Part shown: in pieces, positions 17,536-26,482 of the stretch
Layout of the letters: the number at the start of each line of letters is the position of its first letter
How positions within the stretch are numbered: position 1 is the first letter of the stretch
Assembly (NCBI GenBank): GCA_964599095.1
Contig: CAZREB010000020.1
Location: 25,695-89,694, forward strand
Origin: SZAS-79 sp964599095
GTDB taxonomy: Bacteria; Pseudomonadota; Gammaproteobacteria; Burkholderiales; SG8-39
Length of the DNA stretch: 64,000 nucleotides
Direction of reading: 5' to 3'
Notes under the pieces: generated by a model
Database searches by the model: none
Told to the model about the DNA's origin: nothing
What the model saw: only the letters and a program-made list of their open reading frames with translations
Program-made: the position numbers and the translations under genes

Positions 17536-18501
17536 CTACTCGGGCTTGATGTTGGCGTCCTTGACTACCTTGCCCCACTTGGCGAGGTCGGTCTTGACAT
17601 TCTCGGTCGTCTGCGCAGGCGTGAGGATCTCGGTGTCGCAACCGGTAGCGTCGATCTGGCTGTGCATGGTCTTGTCGCCCTTGGCCTTGGCAAGGATCTG
17701 CGCGATCTTCGTCACCGCCTCGGGCGCGAGGCCGGCCGGTCCGACCAGGCCATACCAGCCGGTTGACTCGAAGCCCTTGAGGCCGAGCTCGTCCATCGTC
17801 GGGACATCCGGGAAGGCGGCCGAGCGCTTGAGCGATGTCACTGCCAGCGGACGGATCTTGCCGCTCTTGACGGCCCCCACGATAGGCCCGAGCGAAGAGA
17901 ACAGCATCGGCACCTGCCCGCCCATCAGGTCGGTCATCGCCGGCCCGCCGCCCTTGTATGGAACATGCAGCAGCTTCGCGCCGGTCACGCTCTTGAAGTA
18001 CTCGCCTGACAAGTGGTGCGGCCCGGCGACGCCGGAAGTGCCGTAGCTCCACTTGGCCGGTTCGGCTTTCGACATCGCGATCACGTCGTTCATCGATTTA
18101 AACGGCGTCGACTGGTGCACCACCAGCATGCTGCCGCTGCCGCACACATGGCCGAGGTGCGTGAACGACTTGATGCTGTCGTACGTAACCTTGTTGACGT
18201 GCGGGGCGATCGTGAGTGGTCCATTGTCCGCGTAGTAGAGCGTGTAACCGTCGGTGGGCGCCTTGGCGATGAACTCCATCGCGACCCCGCCGGCATTGCC
18301 CGGCTTGTATTCGATGATGATCGGCTGGCCCAGCAGCGGTTCGAGGGCTCGTGCGAGGGGACGCAGGCCCGCGTCCGCGGATCCGCCTGTGGTGTATCCC
18401 ACGAAAACGTGGACGGGTTTGTTGGGGTAGGACTGGGCCTGGAGTTGTGGGGCGTAAGCGGCGGCGACCGCGATGAGAGTGGCGGTAAGGCGGGTCAGCA
18501 C
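17536..18501 (-). CDS. Tripartite tricarboxylate transporter (Bug family) substrate-binding protein
   Basis: A 321-residue periplasmic binding protein with a signal peptide ending at LQAQS, the mature YPNKPVHVFVGYTTGG start, a KPGNAGG loop and the conserved AAFPDVPTMDELG segment. It starts at GTG (18501) with GGAGA nine bases upstream. It is monocistronic, converges with the CAP-domain gene, and is the last host-like gene before the AT-rich island. A second Bug protein, not closely related, is in the first operon of this window. No TctAB partners are nearby. Confidence 0.9.
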   Translation of the reverse strand: MLTRLTATLIAVAAAYAPQLQAQSYPNKPVHVFVGYTTGGSADAGLRPLARALEPLLGQPIIIEYKPGNAGGVAMEFIAKAPTDGYTLYYADNGPLTIAPHVNKVTYDSIKSFTHLGHVCGSGSMLVVHQSTPFKSMNDVIAMSKAEPAKWSYGTSGVAGPHHLSGEYFKSVTGAKLLHVPYKGGGPAMTDLMGGQVPMLFSSLGPIVGAVKSGKIRPLAVTSLKRSAAFPDVPTMDELGLKGFESTGWYGLVGPAGLAPEAVTKIAQILAKAKGDKTMHSQIDATGCDTEILTPAQTTENVKTDLAKWGKVVKDANIKPE

Positions 18502-18570
18502 TATTTTGTCTCCGTGAGTGGCTACCTTTTTTGGGGCCTGCGCGGGATTCTACGCGGCAATTTTCGACAA

Positions 18571-18593
18571 GATCGGAAACTACGTTTCTGATC
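18571..18593. repeat. Inverted repeat at the island edge; possible terminator
   Basis: GATCGGAAAC and GTTTCTGATC flank a TAC loop, giving a ten-base stem with one mismatch. It lies 12 bases past the stop of the last island gene, between it and the Bug gene, exactly where composition changes. On the minus strand it is followed by a short, weak T-rich stretch, so it may serve as a terminator for the island operon. Confidence 0.45.
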
Positions 18594-18604
18594 TTTCCAG
18601 ACTG

Positions 18605-19939
18605 TTAGCTTTCTCCCGAAACGTAGGGATAAAACTTTGAGAGTGCTCTCAACAACAAAACCGGAAACTTATTCTCGAAGGCAGAAAGATACTTCCTCGT
18701 GATTAAAGATACGTCGGAGCGAACTTCATTCAATAGGACATCGCCCCAGTTGTCCGGCGAATATCGCATGATGTTGCTAAAAGCGTTCGTCAATAGGAAG
18801 TGGACGCACAACTCGGGAAGGAGTATCGGAAAGAACGGGTTCTCGATGTACCAGAATCGCCCGCGAAGATCAGAATAGATCGTGGCTTTTATCTTGTGCG
18901 CCTCCGCCATCGGAATATTTATTACGTACTTGCCATGACGCTCAACGGTATGAAAACCTGCAAATGAATTTGCAATGTCGCCTTGAGATGGGCGAGTCTC
19001 TCCATCGCCTATCTGAAATTCCCATTTGATATTTCGCGTGTCACTTGCCGCGCTTATTTCAAGAGGAAACGTTCTTGATGGTTTTTGCATGATTAGGCTG
19101 TAGTAGTCGCGAATCTCCGGCACCATGCTAAGCAAAGTCCCGCATGTCACAGTAGTGCGAGTGTTATAAAACGCGAGAATTGATTCCTCATTGTCTTGCG
19201 TTATATCTACACCTCTGTTCCTAGCGATTGAGGTCGGGAACGCGACAAACAAATCGCTGAACGTACCTTGAGGCATATCGCCGCCGAATTGGGTCCTAAT
19301 GTGATCCGGAAGATAGTTAATTCCATGCGAGCCAGGCAGTCCGTCAAGTGTGTATCTGATCGGATTGTTGAGAATCACCACCGCATATGCATATGCGGTT
19401 AGCGAATAGAAGAAGTTAAGTGGCTTGACCATGAGCGATCCTGAGCGTCCTGAAGCGTACAACTCTCGCCCTTGTCTCATGCAATTCTTCAAGCGCCCAG
19501 CTTCCCTCGCGTTGATACCTGCGTTCTTCGTTGCGCCAACTGTGCGCTTACGTAGTTTATATAACTCCCTGATGTGCTCCACGTTTTCAATATTTTCTAA
19601 GAGTTCCAGCAACGACGCCGAAAAATGTAGCTCCTCTACGCTAAGAATACTCAAGGGATTGGGGTTGCTAACTTGAACTTCGACTTCCTTTCTCAAGAGA
19701 TGAAGATTCTTCGCTTTCATTGCCAAGTCTGACTTCAGATCAGCGACACCTTCGCTTACTAGAAAAGTCTCGAAAGCATTTCCGAACTGCTTTTGGGCGG
19801 CCGGATCAAGCCCCTTCCATTTCGTAGCGGCAATTGCACGCTTCGCGATTTCGACCCCATAATCGATTGAGACTTCGAAAGGAGGCCCATTGGCGGCACT
19901 TTGGGAATCAACCGAGTCATCTAAAATCGCTTCGATCAT
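18605..19939 (-). CDS. YaaC-like protein of unknown function (island gene 3)
   Basis: A 444-residue cytoplasmic protein without a signal peptide. The segment PLNFFYSLTAYAYAVVI, the HGI that follows it, and the end region with conserved Trp, Asp and Lys-Phe-Pro are reminiscent of the YaaC-like family, whose biochemistry is unknown; this match is from memory and tentative. The helical N-terminal half and hydrophobic core suggest a globular helical protein. The ATG at 19939 has GAAGG eight bases upstream and is preferred to the TTG at 19978. Codon use and base composition are clearly more AT-rich than the surrounding genome, indicating horizontal acquisition with the two neighbouring genes. Confidence 0.65.
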   Translation of the reverse strand: MIEAILDDSVDSQSAANGPPFEVSIDYGVEIAKRAIAATKWKGLDPAAQKQFGNAFETFLVSEGVADLKSDLAMKAKNLHLLRKEVEVQVSNPNPLSILSVEELHFSASLLELLENIENVEHIRELYKLRKRTVGATKNAGINAREAGRLKNCMRQGRELYASGRSGSLMVKPLNFFYSLTAYAYAVVILNNPIRYTLDGLPGSHGINYLPDHIRTQFGGDMPQGTFSDLFVAFPTSIARNRGVDITQDNEESILAFYNTRTTVTCGTLLSMVPEIRDYYSLIMQKPSRTFPLEISAASDTRNIKWEFQIGDGETRPSQGDIANSFAGFHTVERHGKYVINIPMAEAHKIKATIYSDLRGRFWYIENPFFPILLPELCVHFLLTNAFSNIMRYSPDNWGDVLLNEVRSDVSLITRKYLSAFENKFPVLLLRALSKFYPYVSGES

Positions 19940-20062
19940 ATTCGCGCCTTCAAATAAGGATTCCTTCTCGTTCGACAATACTCAATTGCAGCGTGTCGCG
20001 GCGAGGCTGAGGACGGTCCTCTTCATTTCGAAAATTGAATTTGTAGCCGGCTCAAACTTACG

Positions 20063-20845
20063 CTAATTCGCTGGAGTATCCGGCTCGATTGGTACCGACT
20101 GCACTGGCGCCGGAGACACTACTACACCGGATGGTGGCGGCGGTGGAGGTGGAGTAACAACTTGTGACGTCCGGCCTAGGTTCCTAATTTTCTTTATATG
20201 CTGGACCAGAGGCTCAACTGGACGCACAACCGATAGCCCGGGAAGTGCTTGTCCCGAAGCGAGATTTGGACGATACGCGGAGAGAAGCCCAACCACCTCA
20301 CAATATTCGTCAATCACAGGCGCGCCACTAACGCCGTTTATTGCAACCCCGTCGACCAAATAGTACGCGCCGAAGTCAAGCCATGCGCTCACGTAGCCAC
20401 GAAAGAAACATGCTCTATTTGGCTCAACGTTCGGATATCCCAACCAGCCAAGTGCGACGCCTTCCTTTTTGACTTGCCCCGGAGAATCGAAGAATGCCAA
20501 CTGTGTTTCGGCGATCGAAAGATCAGCGTTTTTAGCAATTACGATAATCGAAGCGTCGGATGCCTTTTCATGAACTGTTAAGTATTGTTCAGCCGTGAGC
20601 ATTATTGAGACGCCTTTTTCGGGACTCTCAATTCGAATGGGCATTCTCCAATAGTCGGCATACTCAATTACATGAGTTGCGGTGCCGATCCCGATGTATT
20701 CGCCATTGTCCGATTCCGCCAAGACGCAGCCGGTCCCTTGGCCCGCGGGGGTCGAGATACGAACAACATATGGACTAAGTCTCGTGCATGCCTCATACCA
20801 CGGCAACACGATCATATTTGGCTCGGTTGCTTTCGCCATCTCCAT
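20063..20845 (-). CDS. Cytoplasmic trypsin-like serine protease with proline-rich tail (island gene 2)
   Basis: A 260-residue chymotrypsin-fold protease. The triad is readable: His58 in TATHVI, Asp97 in SDASIIVI, and Ser173 in INGVSGAPV. A GTGCVLA strand precedes the His, as in HtrA/trypsin-2 families. No signal peptide or PDZ domain is present, so it acts inside the cell. The last 30 or so residues form a low-complexity proline/valine tail with a run of seven prolines. An alternative ATG two codons later (20839) has GGGAG as ribosome binding site. It sits 99 bases downstream of the helicase–nuclease gene and upstream of the YaaC-like gene in the same AT-rich block. Intracellular trypsin-like proteases beside nucleases often act as effectors in defence loci; here that is inference. 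Confidence 0.8.
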   Translation of the reverse strand: MEMAKATEPNMIVLPWYEACTRLSPYVVRISTPAGQGTGCVLAESDNGEYIGIGTATHVIEYADYWRMPIRIESPEKGVSIMLTAEQYLTVHEKASDASIIVIAKNADLSIAETQLAFFDSPGQVKKEGVALGWLGYPNVEPNRACFFRGYVSAWLDFGAYYLVDGVAINGVSGAPVIDEYCEVVGLLSAYRPNLASGQALPGLSVVRPVEPLVQHIKKIRNLGRTSQVVTPPPPPPPSGVVVSPAPVQSVPIEPDTPAN

Positions 20846-20928
20846 CTCCCATTCCTTTGACTAAGTTGCCCGAACTGACCCATGAATTCGATAAATATTC
20901 GCATTTTCTACAGCGTATACTGGGTTCG

Positions 20929-20946
20929 GAGCACCTTCTAGTGCTC
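20929..20946. repeat. Short perfect hairpin at the helicase stop codon
   Basis: GAGCAC and GTGCTC pair around a six-base loop and overlap the TGA of the large helicase gene. There is no T tract on the minus strand, so it may modulate rather than terminate transcription between the helicase and protease genes. Confidence 0.35.
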
Positions 20947-23900
20947 AGTCTTTTCCGGGACTCGACGAATCGAGTTCGTCTTTTTTTGGTATTTGGCTGA
21001 TGAACTCATCCACGTACGAAAATCTTCTCTGCAGAATCTCGAGCAAAGACGTTCCAACCTGCGTGGTCAGTCTCTTAAGATCAAAGCACTCCAGAATCGC
21101 GCGCAGATGCTCATCACTTCCAGGTACGTATCCGCGATGTTCCGTCAAGTACTTCGCGGCGACTTGTAGCTCGCTCGGTGGGATCTCTTCGAATGATCGA
21201 GGGCCTCTGGCTCGCAGTTTGATCGATGGGCTCCCGGTCGCTCTGATAACCGAAAACACTAGACTCCTATCGTTGGCTTCGTCTTCGGAAACAATAAGGC
21301 CTTGCCGTATCGCGTGCGCGAGCGCCTTGTTCATGGCGCTCTTCAATTCATGGCCCATCCGTCTAATGCCACAGCCCCGCAGGTAAATGTCGTAGACGCG
21401 TTTGGCAACCACGGGGCCTTCGATCGCAACGATCTGAATGATGCCCTCAGAAATTGGAACCGTATTTCCGCCGTGGGGAACGGCCCCGGGAGGTCCCGAA
21501 TAGACGGCGTAATCGCCAAATCGCAAATTACCGACTCGTGATCCAGTAGCCGAGCCGGCGACTTGCGCACGGTCAAACGATTCTCCCTCATCGTTTGAAG
21601 AACGGAGTCGAGTCTCTACAGGAGGCATGTTGCCGCCACCGGATTCGAACGGTGCGGGCGATGCTTCGGCCGTTGGCGATCGAGCGCCCTCAGAAGAATC
21701 CGTAGGAATTGAGTCACCCTCCTTTGTCGCCTCATCAGCAATCGACACAACACGATGCTCTGTATGGACGCTTCTCGGAGCCCCCTCCGCTCCGACGGGT
21801 TCGATGCCACGCTCTGTCAAAGTCTTTAGGAGATCTTCGAGCATGACTTTTCGCCTGCGAATAAATGCGGAGGCGAAACAGCGCCAGAACACCCAGCCGG
21901 CACGCTCCAGGACCCTTTGGCGCTGCATGTCATCGGCCCATTTATCCGCGCCGTGATACTTGTCCCCATCGCACTCGACGGCTAGCCGTGCGTCATTTTT
22001 TCCCTCCACGACCATGTCGATGCGGTACTGGCCAACTTTCACTTGAGGTGTGACCCAGTATCCACGCTGCGTGAGTTCGTCGTACATTTCTCGCTCAAAA
22101 GGCGATTCGCACAGTTTTCTAAGATCCTCTACCCGGACTTCGTCTTGCGCGTACGGCGCATCAAAGTGAGCGATGAGACTGCGACGCAACTTATCCGCTG
22201 GGCTCAGATGTTCGAGTTCCACAGATCGAACTAAATACACTCGATCCCTGCCGCGCGATGCTGCCACGTTGAATCGCTGCGCAAAGGCGTCACGTGAAAG
22301 TGGCGCGCCCACCTCGTTCGGCGCGGACACCATTGAAAGAAACATAACGTCGCGCTCTTTGCCTTGAAACGTGCGCGCATCGCCGCAGGCAATGTTATGG
22401 CGCCACATTACCTCCGGCCCCAGTTCGTCGGTCAGCCACTCCCATATGAGCAAAGCCTGTTTGTCTGCGAGAAGCGAAACAACACCTATCGAGCGACCGG
22501 CCATTTTCGGGTCGGACGTAATCTTCTGAATCTCGTCGACAATAAATCTAGCTTCGGGCAGATTTACGTCGCCTTTGCGATATCCGTCTTGCACCACGAC
22601 ATCAATTAGGGGCGGATCGAGACGCTCGGAAGCCTTAGGCAAGCGCAGTGGCCGCAATTCATGGTTGTAAAACTCGCGCTTGGAGTACTCAATAATGGGA
22701 CCGACACAGCGGAAATGCTCTTTCAGCATCACTGTGCTCTTGGCATATACCACTTTGAATAGGTCATAGATCGAACGCTCTGGCGACATCTGGGGGCGAT
22801 AGGTCTCCACTTGCCCGCTAAGGAAGCGACTCATCAGGCTACGAACCTTTTCCTCTTCGAGGCCGACGCCTTCGGGTGAGACCTGCTTATCGTCGCCGAC
22901 GATGAGCACTTTCATCGCCCTCAACAAAGAAGGGAGAGCAGTTAGGTCCGATTGTGAGGCTTCGTCGATGACGACGAGTTCGAAGCAACCTAGTTCCGCG
23001 GGCAAAGATTCGGAAACGCGGTAGTGGGGCATTATCCAGCACGGCACTGCGGGGTTCGCCAGCGACGCTGCCATCCGTGCGTCTTGCCGGTACCGTACCG
23101 CCCGCTTGCCAGTACCTTTTCCGATCTTTTGAATTGCATTGAGATACGCTTGCAGCGCAGCCCGAATGCTAGGAGATGCATTTTCCGCTAACTTAAGCCA
23201 TGTTCTCTTCACGACAATATCGCGATAGGCGCGCGACAAATCGCTCTCAACTTCGTGGCGATCTTTAGCGAGCCGCTTTAGTTCCTCTTGCGCATCAATC
23301 GACTCTAAGTAGGTGGCCAATCGCCTTAGCCGCCAGGCTTGGCGCCAGTTGTTCGGCAACAAGCCATCCACCACGCCTACAACTGGCTGTTTGAGCAATG
23401 CTGCGTACTGCGGCGCGCCCGAAGCCTTAACCTTGTCGCAAACGTCGTTCACGGCGAGTAGTGAAGTGCTTAAGCCAAGGACGCGAGATAGCTCTGCCAT
23501 CAGCGCCGACCATTCAGCTTGCATTTGCGCGTCTTCAATCTTTGGATTACCTAAGGTCGAAGAGAGAAACGCGCGAATCGCCTCTATCACACGACCAGTA
23601 CGACCTTCTAGAACCTTTTGAAAGCGCTCCTTTGTCGCCCAGACATTTGCCAGTCGACTCTTAGAGAGGTGATGCCGTAGAGCTTTATCCAGTTCAGCAA
23701 GCCGCTGCGAACTGTCAGCCAGCTCACTTACATGGGCCCAATTGGGAAAGACGCTGGGAGTCGCGGAGCAGAGTTCGCGTTCCGCCTCCACCACGTCCTT
23801 TACTTTGAGGTAAAGCGCATATCCTTGAACGGCAGCCAGACCGCCTTCTGGAGGTTTGTCTTCCGTCACCACATCAAGTTGAAGCTCACGCGCAAGCGAA

Positions 23901-26287
23901 TTCCAGCGCAAGGCAAGAAGGTGCATTCCGTTCAAATACGCAAAGTACTTATTTACGTGTTCCCAGCTCTGAGTGTCTGCGGGGGAACTACCCAGAACAC
24001 GAATGCCGTCGAGCATTTTCTTCTGTGCAGCTTTTCCAAACCATCCTCTTAGCCCGAACGGATTCCTGCCTGCAGACAGATTGCGTACGGCCTCCACAAT
24101 TTCAGAGTCAAATTCGACGCCCGGCGCGGCGACAACTGGTCGTTCAACAAATAGCGAGCGCAATTGAAAAGTCTGTTCAAGCTCGGCGCCAAGGTTTTCC
24201 AGCATCGGTAGAAGGCCTCGGTCGCCACCACGCCGCAGCCGCTCACGCATTGCGACCGTCCACGGGCGACGTGCCTGTGCCACATCGGTGCGAATCCGCT
24301 GTAGCGTCTCGATGTGTACGAGAAGCGCATGTGCAAGAGCCAACGTCTCCTGGCTTGAGTCGGCGAGCGTTGGTACTTCACCGCTGTCAACGCCTCGCTT
24401 TAGCTTCTCAAAGGTGGACAGATCTTGGTGAACCTCAAGCAACTTTTTTGCATCAGGAAACTCCACCAACTGTGGCAGGGATGCACCGAGGTATTCGATG
24501 TCCAAACCCAATGTACGCCTTGCATCACGCAACTTCGTTACATCGGCATCCGAAAATTGAGGAGCGAAGTCAAGTTCCGTACCAAGCAAGTCCGGAAGCC
24601 ACTCGAACTGGCCGGCGTTCCTAACCACCTCGTTCGCCGCATCTTGAGGGTCGACTTCGTCAGTCTCAAGAACAACCTTGGCAAGATTCCGTTTGGCCCA
24701 ATCTCCAATCTTTCGATCAATGACGCCCAGCTTTCCGTGAAGGCTATCAATAGATTCTTCAAGATGCTTGATAGACCTCGAAGTGCTATTGCGATCGAGG
24801 CTTTGTACCTCGGAGGCGATCTTCTGAATGGCGTGCTCGAACTGCTTCATCCCCTCCTGTTCACTGGTTAGAAGTGAAATCGCGAGTGGGCGGATTTCTT
24901 CGGGGAGCTGATCCTGCAGTACCGCCAACGCTGGATCCTTCATCGAAGTCACAAGAACACGCTTGCCTTGGGCCAAATAATGGCAAATGACGTTGGCGAT
25001 CGTGTGTGTCTTGCCCGTACCCGGGGGGCCCTGCACCACTACGCCATCGTGAACTTCGAGTAGCTGGACGATACGCACCTGCTCGTCATTGAAGGCCTTG
25101 GGGAAATAGAGATCTAGCGCCCTCTTACTGTTCGCGCTGCTCTCAGAGTGGTATGAAGCAGATAGCCCACGGAAGTCCGGGAGTTCGATGTCTTGGTTGG
25201 TCGTTTCTGGGTCGGTCACGACAGCCGCCACGGCGGGAGGGAATGTCCCAGCTTCCTCGGCTTTCTTTTTCAGCTTTTCAAGATCCAGAAGGAAAAGGCT
25301 GTTGGTGCGCGGACGGGCAAAAAGTACCCACGTGTCGGTAACTTTGAGCTTACTGTCCGCCTTCGGCAGCGCTCGATCTTCCGCTGCGACTTCGGTAGGC
25401 CAATAGATTCCGTTCGCGTCAAGATTCGTAACCGCCGTACGAAGGAGCGGCTCGAAAGTACCGCGATCGAACGGTGAAAACGTTGTTGTGGCGACACCGA
25501 AGAAGACCTTTGCGGCCTTCTCAAAATCGGCGACCCCTGGGTTGTCGACTGATGCGTACCAGTCAATCTCGATACGAGGATCGACATCTCGTGGCCGGAT
25601 TTCTACTTCTGCTGTTACGGGATTAAGCGACATCTCAACGAGACGACCCAACAGCGGATAGCTAACTGAAGCGCCTTCAGAATTCCAAATTCCAAGACCC
25701 ACGCCCCAGACCAGCTCGAGCTGCGCCTCCACGATGGCACCCTCTAATTGCTGTTTGAGTGTGAAAAGCTGGGAGTAGAGTCGTATGGTCCGACGACGGA
25801 GCTTCTCTTCCTCAGCCCAAGGACGCCACTTGCCTTCGAGGTAGTTAGCGAATTGCGCCTTAACTAAGGCGGAATTTGGAAAGTCGGCGAGCGTTACTGT
25901 CGCCTCTGGAGCTATCGTGGGTTTGCTTTGCACCGGTTGACGCTCGGACGAATGCGTACCAGCGTCGATCAGACCTGCGCCATTCGTGGTCTCGCGCAGC
26001 CTCGGTTCTTCGGCTGGCCCCTGTGTCATCTGAAGCCAAGGCTTCAATACAGGGCTCTGCACATCTGGCGGCCTTGTCTCGTGCAGCCGCTCGACGATCA
26101 ACCAGACTTCGTCCTCTGACTCTGCGCCGTTACAGTTGATCCGGATGCCCGGCAACCGCTGGAGTTCGTGCTCGTACAGCGAGAAGAGATGATGCGCAGC
26201 AATGGAAGCGGCCGGTTTCCCCCTCAATCGCGCGGATTGCTGAGAATATTCGATAAGAGACAGAAGCCGACTTCTTTCGACGGTCAT
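20945..26287 (-). CDS. SF1 helicase fused to Vsr/DUF559-type nuclease and DUF3320-like tail (island gene 1)
   Basis: A giant (about 1,780 aa) cytoplasmic protein. The N-terminal 400 residues have no motif I can name. A UvrD/Dna2-like SF1 helicase follows: Walker A GPPGTGKT at about 420–427, a roughly 650-residue helical insertion, the DEAS(Q) Walker B at about 1108–1111, a GDDKQ motif, and motif VI FNVAASRGRDR at about 1339–1349. Then comes a PD-(D/E)xK nuclease of the Vsr/DUF559 type (Glu in SPFE at about 1398, Asp1424 in RIDMVV, Glu1438 in VECDGDKYH). After a disordered linker, the last 250 residues include a DUF3320-like domain (EGPV…GIRRMG). It resembles single-protein helicase–Vsr defence factors reported in anti-phage screens (Hhe type). 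The start at 26287 is chosen; the frame stays open to 26401. Confidence 0.85.
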   Translation of the reverse strand: MTVERSRLLSLIEYSQQSARLRGKPAASIAAHHLFSLYEHELQRLPGIRINCNGAESEDEVWLIVERLHETRPPDVQSPVLKPWLQMTQGPAEEPRLRETTNGAGLIDAGTHSSERQPVQSKPTIAPEATVTLADFPNSALVKAQFANYLEGKWRPWAEEEKLRRRTIRLYSQLFTLKQQLEGAIVEAQLELVWGVGLGIWNSEGASVSYPLLGRLVEMSLNPVTAEVEIRPRDVDPRIEIDWYASVDNPGVADFEKAAKVFFGVATTTFSPFDRGTFEPLLRTAVTNLDANGIYWPTEVAAEDRALPKADSKLKVTDTWVLFARPRTNSLFLLDLEKLKKKAEEAGTFPPAVAAVVTDPETTNQDIELPDFRGLSASYHSESSANSKRALDLYFPKAFNDEQVRIVQLLEVHDGVVVQGPPGTGKTHTIANVICHYLAQGKRVLVTSMKDPALAVLQDQLPEEIRPLAISLLTSEQEGMKQFEHAIQKIASEVQSLDRNSTSRSIKHLEESIDSLHGKLGVIDRKIGDWAKRNLAKVVLETDEVDPQDAANEVVRNAGQFEWLPDLLGTELDFAPQFSDADVTKLRDARRTLGLDIEYLGASLPQLVEFPDAKKLLEVHQDLSTFEKLKRGVDSGEVPTLADSSQETLALAHALLVHIETLQRIRTDVAQARRPWTVAMRERLRRGGDRGLLPMLENLGAELEQTFQLRSLFVERPVVAAPGVEFDSEIVEAVRNLSAGRNPFGLRGWFGKAAQKKMLDGIRVLGSSPADTQSWEHVNKYFAYLNGMHLLALRWNSLARELQLDVVTEDKPPEGGLAAVQGYALYLKVKDVVEAERELCSATPSVFPNWAHVSELADSSQRLAELDKALRHHLSKSRLANVWATKERFQKVLEGRTGRVIEAIRAFLSSTLGNPKIEDAQMQAEWSALMAELSRVLGLSTSLLAVNDVCDKVKASGAPQYAALLKQPVVGVVDGLLPNNWRQAWRLRRLATYLESIDAQEELKRLAKDRHEVESDLSRAYRDIVVKRTWLKLAENASPSIRAALQAYLNAIQKIGKGTGKRAVRYRQDARMAASLANPAVPCWIMPHYRVSESLPAELGCFELVVIDEASQSDLTALPSLLRAMKVLIVGDDKQVSPEGVGLEEEKVRSLMSRFLSGQVETYRPQMSPERSIYDLFKVVYAKSTVMLKEHFRCVGPIIEYSKREFYNHELRPLRLPKASERLDPPLIDVVVQDGYRKGDVNLPEARFIVDEIQKITSDPKMAGRSIGVVSLLADKQALLIWEWLTDELGPEVMWRHNIACGDARTFQGKERDVMFLSMVSAPNEVGAPLSRDAFAQRFNVAASRGRDRVYLVRSVELEHLSPADKLRRSLIAHFDAPYAQDEVRVEDLRKLCESPFEREMYDELTQRGYWVTPQVKVGQYRIDMVVEGKNDARLAVECDGDKYHGADKWADDMQRQRVLERAGWVFWRCFASAFIRRRKVMLEDLLKTLTERGIEPVGAEGAPRSVHTEHRVVSIADEATKEGDSIPTDSSEGARSPTAEASPAPFESGGGNMPPVETRLRSSNDEGESFDRAQVAGSATGSRVGNLRFGDYAVYSGPPGAVPHGGNTVPISEGIIQIVAIEGPVVAKRVYDIYLRGCGIRRMGHELKSAMNKALAHAIRQGLIVSEDEANDRSLVFSVIRATGSPSIKLRARGPRSFEEIPPSELQVAAKYLTEHRGYVPGSDEHLRAILECFDLKRLTTQVGTSLLEILQRRFSYVDEFISQIPKKDELDSSSPGKD

Positions 26288-26401
26288 GAGGCTCTCTAGT
26301 TCTTGGCTGTGGCTTTCATGCTGCAGCATTATGGTCCAGCAGGCCGAACAGGGCGAGGCCCCGCAGGATATTGAGCGAAGCACTCTGCTCATCCGGCGCA
26401 A

Positions 26402-26482
26402 TGCATGAGTATGCTTGTTTTGGCATAGTATCTGCCGTATCAGTCAATATCTATGCGGTTCTACAAGGTCACATGTTCAGGA
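26402..26482. other. AT-rich spacer at the der end of the island
   Basis: This 81-base stretch, plus the unused 5' frame to 26287, must hold the promoter of the helicase operon. On the minus strand a weak sigma-70 match exists: TAGATA, 17 bases, TACTAT. No tRNA, integrase or obvious direct repeat is seen here. Confidence 0.3.

Noticed and set aside
20945..26287. Assignment of the large helicase to the Mokosh or Zorya defence systems
   Set aside because: No PLD motif or kinase domain (Mokosh) and no ZorAB motor genes are present; a Vsr/DUF559-type nuclease is seen instead.
26402..26470. TTGACT with TACTAT as a strong promoter for the helicase gene
   Set aside because: The spacing is only 11 bases, too short for sigma-70; the better-spaced alternative has a poor -35, so only a low-confidence note was kept.
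18502..26482. Mobile-element ends (integrase, tRNA target, direct repeats) around the AT-rich island
   Set aside because: No recombinase gene, tRNA or convincing direct repeat was found at either edge by eye, so the island's mode of entry is left open.
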